Shown here piece after piece: positions 12,301-24,900 of a stretch of 64,000 nt of DNA (within the stretch, counting starts at the first letter, position 1; each line of letters opens with the position of its first letter). The notes beneath the pieces are model-generated. The model saw only the letters and a program-made list of their open reading frames with translations, made no database searches and had not been told where the DNA came from. Source of the stretch: Pisaster brevispinus (taxonomy: Eukaryota > Echinodermata > Asteroidea > Forcipulatida > Asteriidae); the NCBI GenBank assembly GCA_023634235.1, contig JAMKCF010000002.1:14255091-14319090 (forward strand), written 5' to 3'. A program made the translations under genes and the position numbers.

Positions 12301-14647
12301 TCGAATCCCACCTCGGACCGGCGCCCTGCATGTGGATTGGGTTTTCAGTCCCTACCTGATTGCGTGGTTTTTTTTACCCATTGGGGCTTTCCTCCCACAT
12401 CTAAACCTGAACATTTCTTCTCGCAAACGACGTATTGATTGATTGCTTTCATTTCATCTGTTACTCCCACGGAGCACCGACCACGCCAAACTTACCAACT
12501 ATGGCTTTTGTCACACCTCCGTAGAAGACGACATTGACCGTGGGTGGGTTGTAGTTGAGTGGATGCTGATGGCTAGCTTGGAGATACTGCTCAGCCTGCT
12601 CAACGATGTCATGTTCCCCGTATTCACCATCTCCTACAACACACACAATGGGAATGGTAGTACAAAATAGTCCGGTCATTTGGAACACCTCTATACACAG
12701 CCAAAGTCACTCCCCCAAAAAATAATTATAGAATCTACCATCAAATAAAGAAGTAAATAAGAAAAGAAGATGATGGAGAAATAAATACATCATAAATAAA
12801 CATATGACAAATAAAAATATTTATTCATTTTATAAATAAAAAAATAAAAAGAGGAAAACCACTAGACTTTCTTTTAATACCGTACAAGTTCTTTGTCAAC
12901 AAATCAAAAAGGTATAGATAAAACTTTCAAAGGTTAAAGAAAGTAGCCAGGTGGTTGGGTGACATACTGAGAATGAATGCCCCTGTACTGTATCCCTTAA
13001 TAAGTGGCTTTCCGAGGGACTCTACCAGACAGGCGAAAGCAAGGCAGACCCAAAACTACATGGCGTAGGACACTGACGGCCGAGCTGCAGGAGATGGGAC
13101 TAAAATGGGGCAAGGCACAAAAAGGTTGCCAAAGACGGGGTCAAATTGTCACAGCCTTATGTTCCTTCAGGGGCTGAGAGGAGAAGTAGCTAGGTTGGTG
13201 TGGTTGGAGGCAGGGGGGAAATTCGCTACACATTTATACCTTCCCATATTCTGTGTAGAGCCTTGGCTTTGCGTGCTGTAACCTTCACCCAGGATGCCCC
13301 ACCGTGACCTACGACATCAACGATGACCGTGTTCTCGCTGCCATGGCAACCCTCGAAATGGAAGGGGTGCAAGACGCTGATGACGTGACCGAAGGATTCG
13401 ATGCTGTGGATGATCCCCTCTAGGTGGCTCAGGTTGGTACTCTTCAACTGGTTCTCTTTCAGAGCTATTGTGCCGTTCTTGAGCTGGGAACAACGAACGG
13501 AGAGAGGATTTTGTACCGTTAGCATTTGAGACCAGCTAGCGAAATCGTTTATTATGTTTGTCAAATTTGAGTAATTCAGGATGTTTGTTCTCAAAATAAG
13601 CATGCTACTTGGCCCTTGGAAAGAACCCGGACAATTTTATTGAGTACGAGGGCTGACCTACAAGTACACATTAATTGGGCTTTTATAAACATTTCAGGCC
13701 ATGTTGATTTTCGTTTAGGGCAAAAAATAGCAATAAGACTAAAGTAGGGAGAATATCATGCCTGCTAATGGTGTAGCTACAGGGCCCAAGAGCCATCCTG
13801 TGGTGGCACCAAATCATCCAATTGTTTTTGTTTTTTATTTTGTTATCGGTAGGTAGGTGGTTATTGTTAAAATCTCAAACTACAGTCAAGACTTTCAAAG
13901 GCAAATTCAGTGATGGGGCACAGAGGCGCTATGAACCCTAGTCCCTAGCTACACCTGCTCATGTCATTTTCAGGATGAGTCACACAAACAGAACTTAAAG
14001 GTCAACTCTAAGGAGTGGCTTGGACTTCATCAGGCTTGGAACTTTGTTCTTGTAATGACAAGACAGTTTTCCTTATTGTTCTTGTAAGCATTTGTGATAG
14101 TAGTAACAACTAATATTAAGAGAGACTTCATGGTGTTAACACAAACCTTGCCACTAGATTGTATCATCACTATGCAAAGTTTCAAATCCTACTCATGTAC
14201 ATGGTGTTACTGCAAACCTTACTAGATTGTGTCTCCCCTATGCAAAGTTTCAAATCCTACTCATGTACACGGTGTTACTGCAAATCTTACTAGATTGTAT
14301 CTCCACCATGCAAAGTTTCAAATCCTACTCATGTACATGGTGTTACTGCAAAACCTTACTAGATTGTATCTCCACCATGCAAAGTTTCAAATCCTACTCA
14401 TGTACATGGTGTTACTGCAAACCTTACTAGATTGTATCTTCACCATAATGCAAAGTTTCAAATCCTACTCATGTAATTTTAAAATTATCACCGATTTGAC
14501 AAACGTGAGCTCTGACTGAACTTTCTTGATGAGTTTCCCGATACCAGAGATGCCGGCTTCTTTAGCCTGCAGGATCTGAGCTCTTGCCAGCAGCTCTTGG
14601 GCTCGGATCAGCAGACGCTGTAACGCTTCCTGTGTTGACTTGTCCAT
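9301..14647 (-). CDS. C7orf25: C7orf25 homologue (UPF0415, DUF5614/DUF1308), complete
   Basis: Coding exons in transcript order: 14492-14647, 13240-13483, 12496-12633, 12079-12185, 11162-11354, 10485-10669, 9959-10039 and 9301-9516. They join in phase to 1320 nt, or 439 residues; I recall the human protein as 421. Recognisable stretches are LKSTNLSHLEGI, NTVIVDVVGHGGASWVKV, DIVEQAEQYLQASHQHP, VNLDVTTLVALVSDLTHGGC and FGTGDKLKAVTITANVGFVR. VHIHQSRALTE falls near the C-terminus. The start ATG at 14647 lies inside an exon that begins at 14702; reading upstream in frame gives no other ATG. The C-terminal DUF1308 part has been proposed to be PIN-like, which cannot be judged here. The function is not established. 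It is divergently arranged with RCC2. Confidence 0.95.
10140..10432 (-). mobile_element. MITE-like element with CCCTCCTACT ends, internally duplicated
   Basis: Two tandem units of about 120-130 bases each contain 'gtcaaccctcctactgtctg', 'atgtggtgaatgc' and a 'ttgaatgatag' type end. The same sequence recurs at 14760-15075, 20040-20400, 20810-21000, 24243-24500 and 28920-29150. It lies in a C7orf25 intron. Confidence 0.6.
11186..11199 (+). promoter_or_regulatory. Perfect CTCF-consensus match inside a coding exon
   Basis: CCACTAGAGGGCGG matches all 14 positions of CCASYAGRKGGCRS on the plus strand. It lies within coding exon 11162-11354 of the C7orf25 homologue, where the minus strand encodes RPLVAEV. 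Coding constraint may explain it in part. Confidence 0.35.
11480..11720 (+). repeat. tRNA-Leu-derived SINE, alternative tail type
   Basis: Its head reads 'tgtcgaggccgaactgtcaa', its B box gtgggttcgagaccc, and its body 'accaagtcacttaaccac'. The tail 'gatgggacgtcaagccatag' matches the copy at 3520-3885. It lies in a C7orf25 intron. Confidence 0.7.
12241..12440 (+). repeat. SINE family B member
   Basis: The A box (ggttggctcagtggtctc) and B box (ccggttcgaatcccac) are followed by 'tggattgggttttcagtccc' and 'ttcctcccacatctaaacc'. That body is also present at 42690-42840. The element lies in a C7orf25 intron. Confidence 0.75.
12995..13177 (+). mobile_element. LINE ORF2 C-terminal remnant
   Basis: From about 13032 to the stop at 13175-13177 the plus strand encodes a peptide with the motifs GRPKTTWRRT, AELQEMGLKWGKAQ and TALCSFRG. 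This is the usual C-terminus of many animal non-LTR retrotransposon reverse transcriptase ORFs. WLSEG, normally just upstream, is present in another frame, so a frameshift separates the two. The rest of the ORF is missing. It is a 5'-truncated dead copy, antisense within a C7orf25 intron. Confidence 0.8.
14132..14476 (+). repeat. 68-bp minisatellite, array 1 (about 5 copies)
   Basis: The unit runs 'ggtgttactgcaaacctt', 'actagattgtatctccacca', 'tgcaaagtttcaaatcctac', 'tcatgtacat', with a period of 68 bases (one copy 69). It sits in intron 1 of the C7orf25 homologue, right against its exon. The same unit forms array 2 at 18718-19446. Confidence 0.95.
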
Positions 14648-14759
14648 AGTAAATGATGATTGTTTGTGGCCCAGGCACTTCACAAACTCATCACTAATGA
14701 TCCTGGAGGAGAGAAAAAGAAAAAGAAAAGTTACATAATGTAATAATTACCAGTGAGTG

Positions 14760-15075
14760 GAATACCATTCCGCACCAATTATGAATCATCAATATGGGTT
14801 GTTAGTGGTGGAACAACTGTGCACAGATTTCTGTGCACTGTGTACATGCAGTATCCACACTCAGTAATCGCGACATCATACAGTCTATCTAATAATATCT
14901 ATCATTCAAAACCAAAGTAGAAAATATTTAATGGTCACACAGTAGGAGGGTTGTACTGTACTCGATGCACCAAGATAGATTCATAATGTAATTAATTGCA
15001 GGCTGACAAACCAAACTCTACACAGTGACAGTGCAGTGGATGATATTGAATGGTTGGCAGTACCAGAGTAGCAGT
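14760..15075 (+). mobile_element. MITE-like element, CCCTCCTACT family
   Basis: It contains 'cagtaggagggttg', 'tatcattcaaaaccaaagta' and 'gcagtggatgatattgaatg', in the plus orientation of the family. The unit is partly duplicated inside the element. Confidence 0.55.
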
Positions 15076-15788
15076 CGGGATCTAATTTATGGAGGAAGGA
15101 AAATCTCCAATCCATGATTAAATTAATAACAATAAGTAAAATTTTTCTATTATTCTGTTGACATAAATCACATCAATATCAACTTGTTGTAAATATGTAA
15201 TAAAATATAAATGTTATACTACGTTTTTAAAGAGAATATATCATGAAATTGCGACAATGTGTGATAAAAGTTCAAAAGTTGTTAATCCATTGTTAAAGTG
15301 ACATCTGTTGTAATTGACCATGGATTGGTAGAACTCCATATGATTTCACAATCATGAGTCATAACCACAACGCAGTGACAGCGCACCTTCCTTGCCTAGC
15401 TTGTTGATCCTTTTTAAATTTTTGGCAAGACAAGCATCCATTTGAAATAAGAACTTTAAAATAACTTTCTCAGAAGCAGAATAATACCTTTCCTTCGGAA
15501 TAAGACGTAATCGAAATGATGAAAGTCCCGTGGTAGAAAATCTTGTTTTAATTTCACAACATTACACGTTACGGGAATTCCAAGTTACAACTAACAAGCA
15601 TGCGTAAATTTCGAGATCTTTGATCTCTGTTATTGTGCATGGAGGTACCTCTCCATGGTTAGTGTTGTTATTTTTATTACGGAGATACGTCTGGGTGTAT
15701 GTCTGAAATTCGCCCATTAATTGCACGTGAAGTAGCTAATGTTCATTATCTATGGTACCAGTCTATTGAAAAGAACGGTTCATTCTAG

Positions 15789-15802
15789 CCAGTAGAGGGC
15801 GC
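15789..15802 (+). promoter_or_regulatory. Perfect CTCF-consensus match in the shared promoter
   Basis: CCAGTAGAGGGCGC matches CCASYAGRKGGCRS at all 14 positions in forward orientation, about 140 bases before the RCC2 ATG. Confidence 0.5.
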
Positions 15803-15832
15803 GCGTCAGTAAGAGCCACGGAGATTTTTAAT

Positions 15833-15840
15833 ATGCAAAT
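15833..15840 (+). promoter_or_regulatory. Octamer motif ATGCAAAT
   Basis: An exact POU/Oct octamer lies about 100 bases upstream of the RCC2 start codon. Octamers in this position are common in promoters of cell-cycle and chromatin genes. Binding is not shown. Confidence 0.4.
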
Positions 15841-15939
15841 GAGTTTTGCTAGACTTTTTCCCGGCAAATTTCTTTGTGTACTGGGCTACGCAGACTGGCT
15901 TTATTTCTCTGTAATTTCAACAATTCCCTGAAAGTGAAG

Positions 15940-18900
15940 ATGCCAAGAGCGAAGAAGCGTTTTCCCGGGGAGAGTGGAGATGCCGCTGGACAGAAAAAGA
16001 AATCGAAAGGGGCGTCGAATGCGGCGAGTTTGGCCATGGCTGGCGCGGACACAGGCATGGAAAAGATTGTAAGTGACTGTAATGTGTTTCGTAGAGTTCT
16101 TTGTGATGTCAAATTGTGATTCAATGCGTGTTGGACATTCGATAGCCCGATGTGAGCGGGCCTTATGTGTACACTGAGTCAGCCTAACACAGACGGGGCA
16201 TTGTTATGGTTTAAATGCCACCATCCGAGTCGCGTCTTTTCGGTTGTGTGGCATGGTTGCAGGAACAGCAGACAACGGAACATTTTATTCACACACATGC
16301 GTTCTTTGACTATTTATCAAAATGAACAATGTTGTGCCCCCTGTGGGCATTTACTATTCAGGGTTTATTTATCATGTTCAGTGTGCAGTACAGTGGATCC
16401 ATGTGTTAGTGTTATTATTAATTATAAAGAAGAGTCTAGTAAAACATATATTTAGGTATATATAGCATGGAGAAATTCCTTTATTTGTATCTTTTGTTAA
16501 ATATTCGGCTAAAATTCTGTATCAAGCCACCACCTTGACCTTATCTCCCTTAATTTAGGCCAAATTATATCCTTACCTGTACATTACAAATTGTCAAAAG
16601 CAGGAAAAATGAACACTAATCGGGCCTATGGTGGTCTCGACAACACTGCTCGCTACATGTCCATTTTAGTTTCTTTAGGGAATGAGTGTGTGAGAGTTCC
16701 GTCCACACAATGAAATGTGCGCTTGAACTTGCCTTTTAAATTAACCCAAAAACTTAGCACTTTAGCTACCAATTCCTCGAGAGGAATATATTAAAAAGTT
16801 AAATAAAGTCCAACATCCATGACAAAAATCAAATTAATCCCTGAGAAAGTGGTGGCTGGAAACATTATTTTTTCTTCAAATGTTCTTGACCAATCTAACT
16901 TGAGTTTGTTCATTCTGCTTTTATTGCCAAGGCCAAATGCGGAAAAGATGCTCAATACAACCGCCAATTGTTTCACTCATTCTGACAAAAAAATAGTATT
17001 TTATTTACCCAAATGAGATATGTTTTTCTTTTTTCTTTTGTTTTCATCATAATGACTGAGTAGGGTTGGGATGTTTAATCGTTTTACCTGAACTGTTAAA
17101 CCATTAACAAACATTTAAATCTGTTTCAAAATTGTCCTTAATGTTTCAAACAGCGAACGAAACTGAGACCCTTTTTTTTAAATTCAGGAAGAAATCCAGA
17201 ATGATTGACATCCCTGCTGTTGGTGGGATTCCGGGAATCTTATCTTAATCCCCTAATTTGTAATAACATTACTTTCAATCCCCACAATCCCCCCCCCCCC
17301 CCCCCCCCCGAGTACTGGCACATTAATCCTGAGGTCTGCTTGGTACTCTGCACCATAGTTCTGGTTTTCAATTTGGAATGGAATCGGAAAAACAGTTGAA
17401 CGTTACAAGTTCCGAAAAATAAACGTAGATGCTCAGGGTCAGATGAAGCATTTTGCAAGGAAAGCTGGCAACTTGTTTTCTGAAATCTTGTCCACTTGGA
17501 AACTTAAACCACTCTGAAAACACCAACCAGTTCAAATCATTTTGATTTGTGGTTCAAAAATGTTGAATAATTGAAAACTCCCTCAATCATGATGTTATAA
17601 ATAAAGATTGGTGTCCAACAGGTTGAGACCATTATACCTTGCAGGGAATGATTCCATATGAGCAATTTTGCATAGCGAAATATTTAAATCGAAGATGTTT
17701 TATGCATACTTAGTGGTACATGTAGTATGATGATTTATGAGCAGCAACCGAGATAAATTATGCTTACTACGCCATACAAACAAAATTATTCACTGTTTTT
17801 CTTTTCTTTTTTGGTTTTTTATAACAGTGTTGTATTTGATCATCTCCTTTTCACTCATTTATTGAGGAATAAAAATAGTATCTCACTCTTTCCATGAAAG
17901 ATACAAATTTTCGTCATGGTTGTTGTGGAAGAAGTTGCCAAGTTAATGTTCACATCGAAGAGGGGCTACAATGTCAAATTTAGCTTTTGTGATCCACTCA
18001 TATTCCAATAGATAGAGTCCTTAGTAAATCCAGTCCTGAAATGTAATATGGGAAAAACAATTACAAGTCTCTAACCTTAAGGTAAAATGTTGTAAAATGC
18101 CACTATGTTGGATACCCTTCAAGTGCAATTTAAAAAAAACCAAAAAAAACCAAAACATTCGGCACATTTCGATTGGTGTACATTTTTGTACATAGCTTTT
18201 GTTTGTTCATTCCTGACTTCTGATGATGTTTTTTAAAAAAAGGCCATTGAATTTGAGCTAATGCCAGGCACAGAAATTCCTCTGTAGAATGTGTAGAGAC
18301 CCATATGTTTTTTTGCTGTCCGATCATCCGACGACGTCAAGTTTCAAATTAAATTCTCTGAAAGAGTATCGAATAAAATGATATTTTTACACCATTTTAA
18401 TATTAGGTACAGACTTTTAATTTTTTCCCCAACTTTCATGGAGACTCTATCTATTGGCAAATGATTGCATCACAAAACTCAATTTGACCTTGGGGCCCCA
18501 TCTTGAACCCTTTAACACTTGCACACAATTAAACAATGTGTCATGTACACTTTGAACACAGAAAGTGAAAAGATTTGTCTACTGTACCTGGAGATTCTTA
18601 GATGACTTTTGTTGTTATAATTTTGATGTGTGACAAGTTAAGTTTATTTTTGTAGAGGATGAAGTTACCTTTGAAGTGGATTTGCACAGTTGTTTTGTTT
18701 GCTTAACCACATTGTACATGGTGTTTCTGCAAACCTTAATTGTATCTTCACCACGCAGTTTCAGATCCTACTCATGTACATGGTGTTACTGCAAACCTTA
18801 CTAGATTGTATCTCCACCATGCAAAGTTTCAAATCCTACTCATGTACATGGTGTTACTGCAAACCTTACTAGATTGTATCTCCACCATGCAAAGTTTCAA

Positions 18901-21900
18901 ATCCTACTCATGTACATTGTGTACATGGTGTTACTGCAAACCTTACTTGATTGTATCTTCACCATGCAAAGTTTCAAATCCTACTCATGAACATGGTGTT
19001 ACTGCAAACCTTACTAGATTGTATCTCCACCATGCAAAGTTTCAAATCCTACTCATGTACATGGTGTTACTGCAAACCTTACTAGATTGTATCTCCACCA
19101 TGCAAAGTTTCAAATCCTACTCATGTACATGGTGTTACTGCAAACCTTACTAGATTGTATCTCCACCATGCAAAGATTCAAATCCTACTCATGTACATGG
19201 TGTTACTGCAAACCTTACTAGATTGTATCTTCACCATGCAAAGTTTCAAATCCTACTCATGTACATGGTGTTACCGCAAACCTTACTAGATTGTAGATCT
19301 CCACCATGCAAAGTTTCAAATCCTACTCATGTACATGGTGTTACTGCAAACCTTACTAGATTGTATCTCCACCATGCAAAGTTTCAAATCCTACTCATGT
19401 ACATGGTGTTACTGCAAACCTTACTAGATTGTATCTCCACCATGCTATGAAAATAGCTACGCCAAGCCTCAAGTACATGGGTGTTGTCATTGTATAACAT
19501 TACAATGTGATAAAAAGTAATCGTATCACAATTTAAGGCTTTTATTAAAAAAAATCTTGTTTTTTATTTACACCCAATTTTGCAATACAACCTGGGAAGT
19601 GGCAGCAGAGGGATCACCTTGAGGGATGCCACTTTTTATTTCAAATATCAATATATCAATACACATGTAATATGACGATTTGGATTTTACATTTGATGTG
19701 TAGAACTCTAAAAACTAAGCGGTTTGTTTTTCTCTGTTAGAACAAAGACTTTGCGAGTCTGAGTAAAAAAAGGACTTTTTAAAAAATATTCCCTCAGAAA
19801 CTGAAAGAGCCGCCCTTTGTCGGAGAGCTGTTGTTCAGCGGAGGCACCAACTGGGACCTTGTCGGTCGCTCAAGGCTCCCCAAGTCCAGTGGTAAGACAC
19901 AAATTTCATATATTACAGAGGAAAAGCCTATTGACATTTTGGAGAAAATTAAATGTAATTCGTTTTTAACGCCAATAGACAGACGGTTAGCTGATTTTGT
20001 TCTCATTTAACTGTTTTTGGTCATATACATGGATGTAAAAATTGTAATTACCCCCCTACTCTGCAGTTTGTTACCTTTTCCAATAAGTCGACCAGCCCTT
20101 TGAAATCATTTAACTGCATCGGTTGTTTATGGTGGCACAGCTGTGCACATAATAAACTTTGTGTGCACTGTTTACTTGCCTTCACAACACGATATCATTA
20201 TGCACGCTGGCATTAGTAGTTTCTAATTCAAAACCACAGTGGATGTTGCTATAAATGGTCAGACAGTAGGAGGGTTGACTTTGTACTTGGTATAGCATTC
20301 ACCACATGATATCATATTGCAAGCTGGTATGGTATATCTATCATTCAAAACCACACAGGATGATTCTGTAAATGGTCAGACAGTAGGAGGGTTGACTGTG
20401 CACAGGTAGGATGCATTCATCACTATAATATTATTATAACACCCGTTACAAAGAATCTGCCTTGTGATTGGTTAGAGTGCTTCACATGATATGCCTTATT
20501 TTTTACTAGGATGGAAAGCTGCGCAAACAGGATGTGCTATACTCATAGCTACTAATGTACTGTACCCATAGCAACCAATGTACTATACCCATAGCAACAG
20601 CAGCTTCCTGGTACCCAGACCTCTGTGCAAAATATATATATATGGGGTGTTATAAAACTGCTTTTACTCATGCTATGGTTAAAACTCCGACTCCCTCTGT
20701 GACCCCTGGAGCGTTCTATTTTCCCTTGGCTTCTCCTCGGTAAAATACGTGTAGAATGCGACAAAAATCACCTCAAGAGCCTTAGTTTTAACTACAACAC
20801 TCGAAGCAATATTTGTATACTATAGTTTGTCTATCATTCAAAACCACAGTGGATGATATTGAACGGTCAGACAGTAGGAGGGTTGACTGTATACTGTGTA
20901 GGCGCATCCACCACATAATGATATCACTTTTCATAGTTAATCAATCATTCAAAACCATCGTGGATGATATTGAATGGTACTTGAATGGACCAGACAGTTG
21001 GGCTTCTAATAATGATTGACTACACTTATAATGCACGCTTCTCCAGGTAATCAATCATCAACCTTGTCACAAGCAGGAACACTTAACAAAGTGTCGCGGC
21101 CGAGCGGTCTAGTTCACCGGACCCAGGCTCTGGTGTTATCGTCAGCAGAGTGTGGGTTCGAATCCCGGTCATGACATTTGTGCCCTTGAGCAAGGCACTT
21201 CACCCTCTTTGCTTCGTAAACAGTTGGGAAGGTAGTGCATTCTGCTCTACCAGCTAGGCTCCTAGTGGATGATACCCATGCCTACATCCTTAGGGACTGT
21301 GAAAGGGGTAACCCTGTTTCAGCCCCAGGAGTAAGTGGCAATGTGCCCCTGGTGACAGTTGATTTGGGTCGATAGCCCAAATTAGTTAAGTGTAGCCCTC
21401 ACCTTGAAGTGGCCATTTGTGGCCTTGTGGTGTTAGGCAATCTCTCAATAAAAAAATAATAATAATTTGTTCAGTATCTATTTTTAAAACTTGGATATCA
21501 ACATTTTGTCTGTGGGTGTATGTTTTGTTTCCTAATGATTTTTCTCATGAAGTGATTTATTATTTAATCAGCTTCTCCACTGCAATTGATTTTTTTTTGT
21601 AACCTCCACTTTGTAGCTGGTAAACAACAGATCGGCGGCCGTAACCTCTGGGGGCCACACCGCATGGCCGTCTTAGCTGGTATCCGTGTTCGCAGCGTTA
21701 TCTCAGGTCCCACAGCATGCCATAGCATCATCATCACGGAGGCAGGCAAGGCCATGAGCTGGGGTGAGTACTGTCAGTGATCGTATATCAATGATTATCC
21801 GGTCTAAAAATGTCAAATTTATGATTGAAATGTTTCAAGATTTGTTTAAGTGCTAAAAACAAAAATTGGTTGAGCACAGAAAGAGTCTGCTAAGCAGAAA

Positions 21901-24900
21901 TTAGGTAGTGATATGACCGAGCGATTTAGCGGACCAGGCTTGAGTTCTGTGATGTCAGAGCATGGGGGTTCAAGTTCCGGTCACGGCAATTAGGGTTGAA
22001 CATCAACCAATTAACAGGAATGTTTCTTGACATGTGATGACCCTCCTTCAATATAATTAAATCTCTCTTTTAACAAATCACATTATTTGTGGTGATTTTT
22101 CTTCTTCTAAATCTATATTTTGTTATGTTGATGTCAAAGGTCGTGGGGACAAAGGTCAGCTCGGCCACGGGGAGGCAAGCCGATGTGAAGCGCCTAGGGT
22201 CATCGAGGGCTTAAAGGACTTTAACATCGTAAACGCAGCGTGTGGACGAAGCCACTCCATGTGTCTCACAGGTAAGAGTTAGATGGCTTAGGCTCTGGCT
22301 TAGCCTCTGGCTTAGGCTTTGGCTAAGGCTCAGTGTGCCAGTTTGAAGCCGCATCCAAAAGCAGACTTTAAAAAAAGGGGGGGTGACATCAACACAGAAA
22401 ACATGTTTACATGCCCTCCGAGTCTGTAACTTAACATAACTTAACAACTGAAAATTATGAAGCACTATTCCATCAAGATTATATAGCACATGCGCACATA
22501 ATAGAAATTAACATGAATATACATGAGTCTTAAGAGTTTAACGAAATTGAGATTAAACTAACAGACTCCCAAATGACAGAAGGAAGATTGTTCCAGATCG
22601 TTGGTCTAGCTACACTGATTTCTTTGACTCGGACGTTTGTTTGCACGGGGAACATTCAAGTGAGTGTGGACCGAAGAATTTGTGGAGGAGTGTAATATAT
22701 GACAGTAAATTGGAAAGACATCTACATGTACCCTTGACATTTGTTTTTGTAATAATACTTCCTTCGGCGTTTTTGTGTTTCCACTTTCTACAGATGAGGG
22801 CGCTGTTTATGCATTTGGCGACAACAAACTCGGTCAACTCGGCATTGGCCATCAAAACACACCGGTAACCAACCCAACTAAGGTGAGATTAGTATACATT
22901 ATGGTGATGACATAAACAAAATCTTTAAAGAGCGGGGCCCAATTTCATAAAGCTGTTAAGCAGAAAATTACCGTTTAGCAAATTTCTATGCTAAGCAAAA
23001 CATGAGTAGGGCACCAGTCAAAACAATGTAATTTATATGAAATTTTGGCTGGTAACCAGTTTCTGCTAAGCAATATTTTCCTATGCTCAGCAAGTTTTTG
23101 TGCTTACAGGCTTTATGAAATTGGGCGCTGATGTCTTATCACTAGACCACTTAGCTTGCCCGGTAGCAAGGGGCAGTTTCGAGTCGAGTTTAAAGGTCAT
23201 GCGTTCGAATCCCAGCCTAGTAAATATACCTGTGAATTTTACTGGAAAGTATCGAGTATACAGTGATTAACACACATCGGTGTTTGGATAAAACACAAAT
23301 AATTTGGGATGTTTGTTGAATTTGGCGCTGTGCCATTATTGCATTGTGGTATTAATCGTTATTGCCAGTGGAAATTTAAATTTAAAATATGGACAATGAA
23401 TGCAATCCAATCTATTGTAATCTTATACAAAGCATGGAATTAACACTAATCTGGTGGAGATTTTCTTGTAATCCAAGCCCTGTAAGATACATGTTATATA
23501 ACTACCGGGTAGTGTGCTCTAGTTGTTGATGTAATTGTGATATTAAGTGGGAAAGTGGTACATTCAATATCTTCAGTTTTGTTCTTCTTCCCTCTTCCTC
23601 TTTTGTTGGAGCAATTGAGGAGAGAAAGGAGCCACTTTGTTTTTATTTTCATTTATTTTTATTTTCATTTATTTTCTTATAAACCTTTACCACCATTTGG
23701 TGCTCGATATGTGGCATGGTGGCACCCCCCCCTAATTGTGTCTTCATTGTGTGCTTGAAATCTCAGGAAATCTTTAGAGGATTTTAAGGGGGTGGGGGGT
23801 ACTTCTGTACAAGAGGAAAAGAGTATGTTAAAGTATTGGCACATTGGGAGTACATTTTGTCCCATATCGGGTATGGTTTATTTACCCCACTGCAGTCATC
23901 TTTGTCAGCTTCCCTGTATACACAATAACACTGGTAATGTAAGTCTCAATTTATATAAAGGAACCAGACTATTTTTCCTCGCAGCCTCAGTTTGGTTGCA
24001 TGGGTTGAAAGGGAAGGGAAAAAAAAACAAGATGGCTGCACCATGGTAAAAGTCTATTGTTGTAATTTTGATATCGATCAAACCTGAACCATCTTTCCTC
24101 TACCCCCCCTTGAAAGTTAATGTACTCAGGCCGTCCCATCGTCCAGGTTGCATGTGGGGGCGAGTTCACAATGGTCTTAGATTACAAGGGAACCCTTCAC
24201 TCCTTCGGATGTCCAGAGTACAGCCAACTCGGTAAGTTGCCGTTTAACCCTCCTACTCTTAGTACCATTTTCCAGTGAGCTGATCCACCATTTAACCGCA
24301 CGGGGTTGTCAGCGCTCTCCCTTAACAGCAGTCCCCTGGCCAAATGCCAGTTGAAACACCTGTGGACCAGTCGGAATTCTCTCCAAGTGGTCCAGCTGGC
24401 TAGTTCAGTGTTAATAATAAAAAAAGACCTCGTCGCCGGTCTTTTACTCCCTTATTCAAAATCACAGTGGATGATATTGAAAGGTCAAGTAACAGGATGG
24501 TTATCAATGCAGTATTTTTTTACGAGTTTTTAGGGTTCAGTTCAGGTTTTGTTTCCAATCAAAGCCTCGTTATCAGCGAAAGAAGATTAAATTTATTGTT
24601 ATTTTTTTGTTTTTTACCCGACAGGTCACAACAGCAACGGTCAGTTCCTAGTGTCTTCAAACAAAACCTCCTTCGATTGTGTGCTGACGCCAAGGCGTAT
24701 CGGTGGGTACATCGAGAAGGCCAGAGACGGGTTGAAGTTCCTGGATAACATCGTGATCAAGGATGTGGCCTGCGGAGCTAATCATACGGTAAGAGGATTC
24801 AGGGCTCCTAATTTCATATAAGTAAGCACAAAAACTTGCTAAGCACAAAAAACTTGCTTAGCAACAACAGGTTACCAGCCAACATTCCATAAAGTTTACG

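Larger units (their letters stand above)
15487..15939. promoter_or_regulatory. Bidirectional promoter of the C7orf25 homologue and RCC2
   Basis: The two genes are head to head. The first C7orf25 exon seen in the coding direction begins at 14702, and a weak donor (gtatta, minus strand) near 15486 could end a 5' exon. RCC2 translation starts at 15940. The interval has more CpG than its flanks, a CTCF-consensus match at 15789-15802 and an octamer at 15833-15840. There is no obvious TATA box. Transcription start sites are inferred. Confidence 0.6.

Noticed and set aside
14132..14476. CRISPR-like array
   Set aside because: Repeats are contiguous without unique spacers, and the window is a eukaryotic nuclear sequence.
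14465..14683. Start of the C7orf25 homologue at a GTG at 14683
   Set aside because: A nuclear gene would not normally use GTG; the first in-frame ATG is 14647.
18740..19450. ORFs of up to 137 codons through the 68-bp repeats
   Set aside because: They follow the tandem repeat only. The period is not a multiple of 3, so the frame changes from copy to copy.
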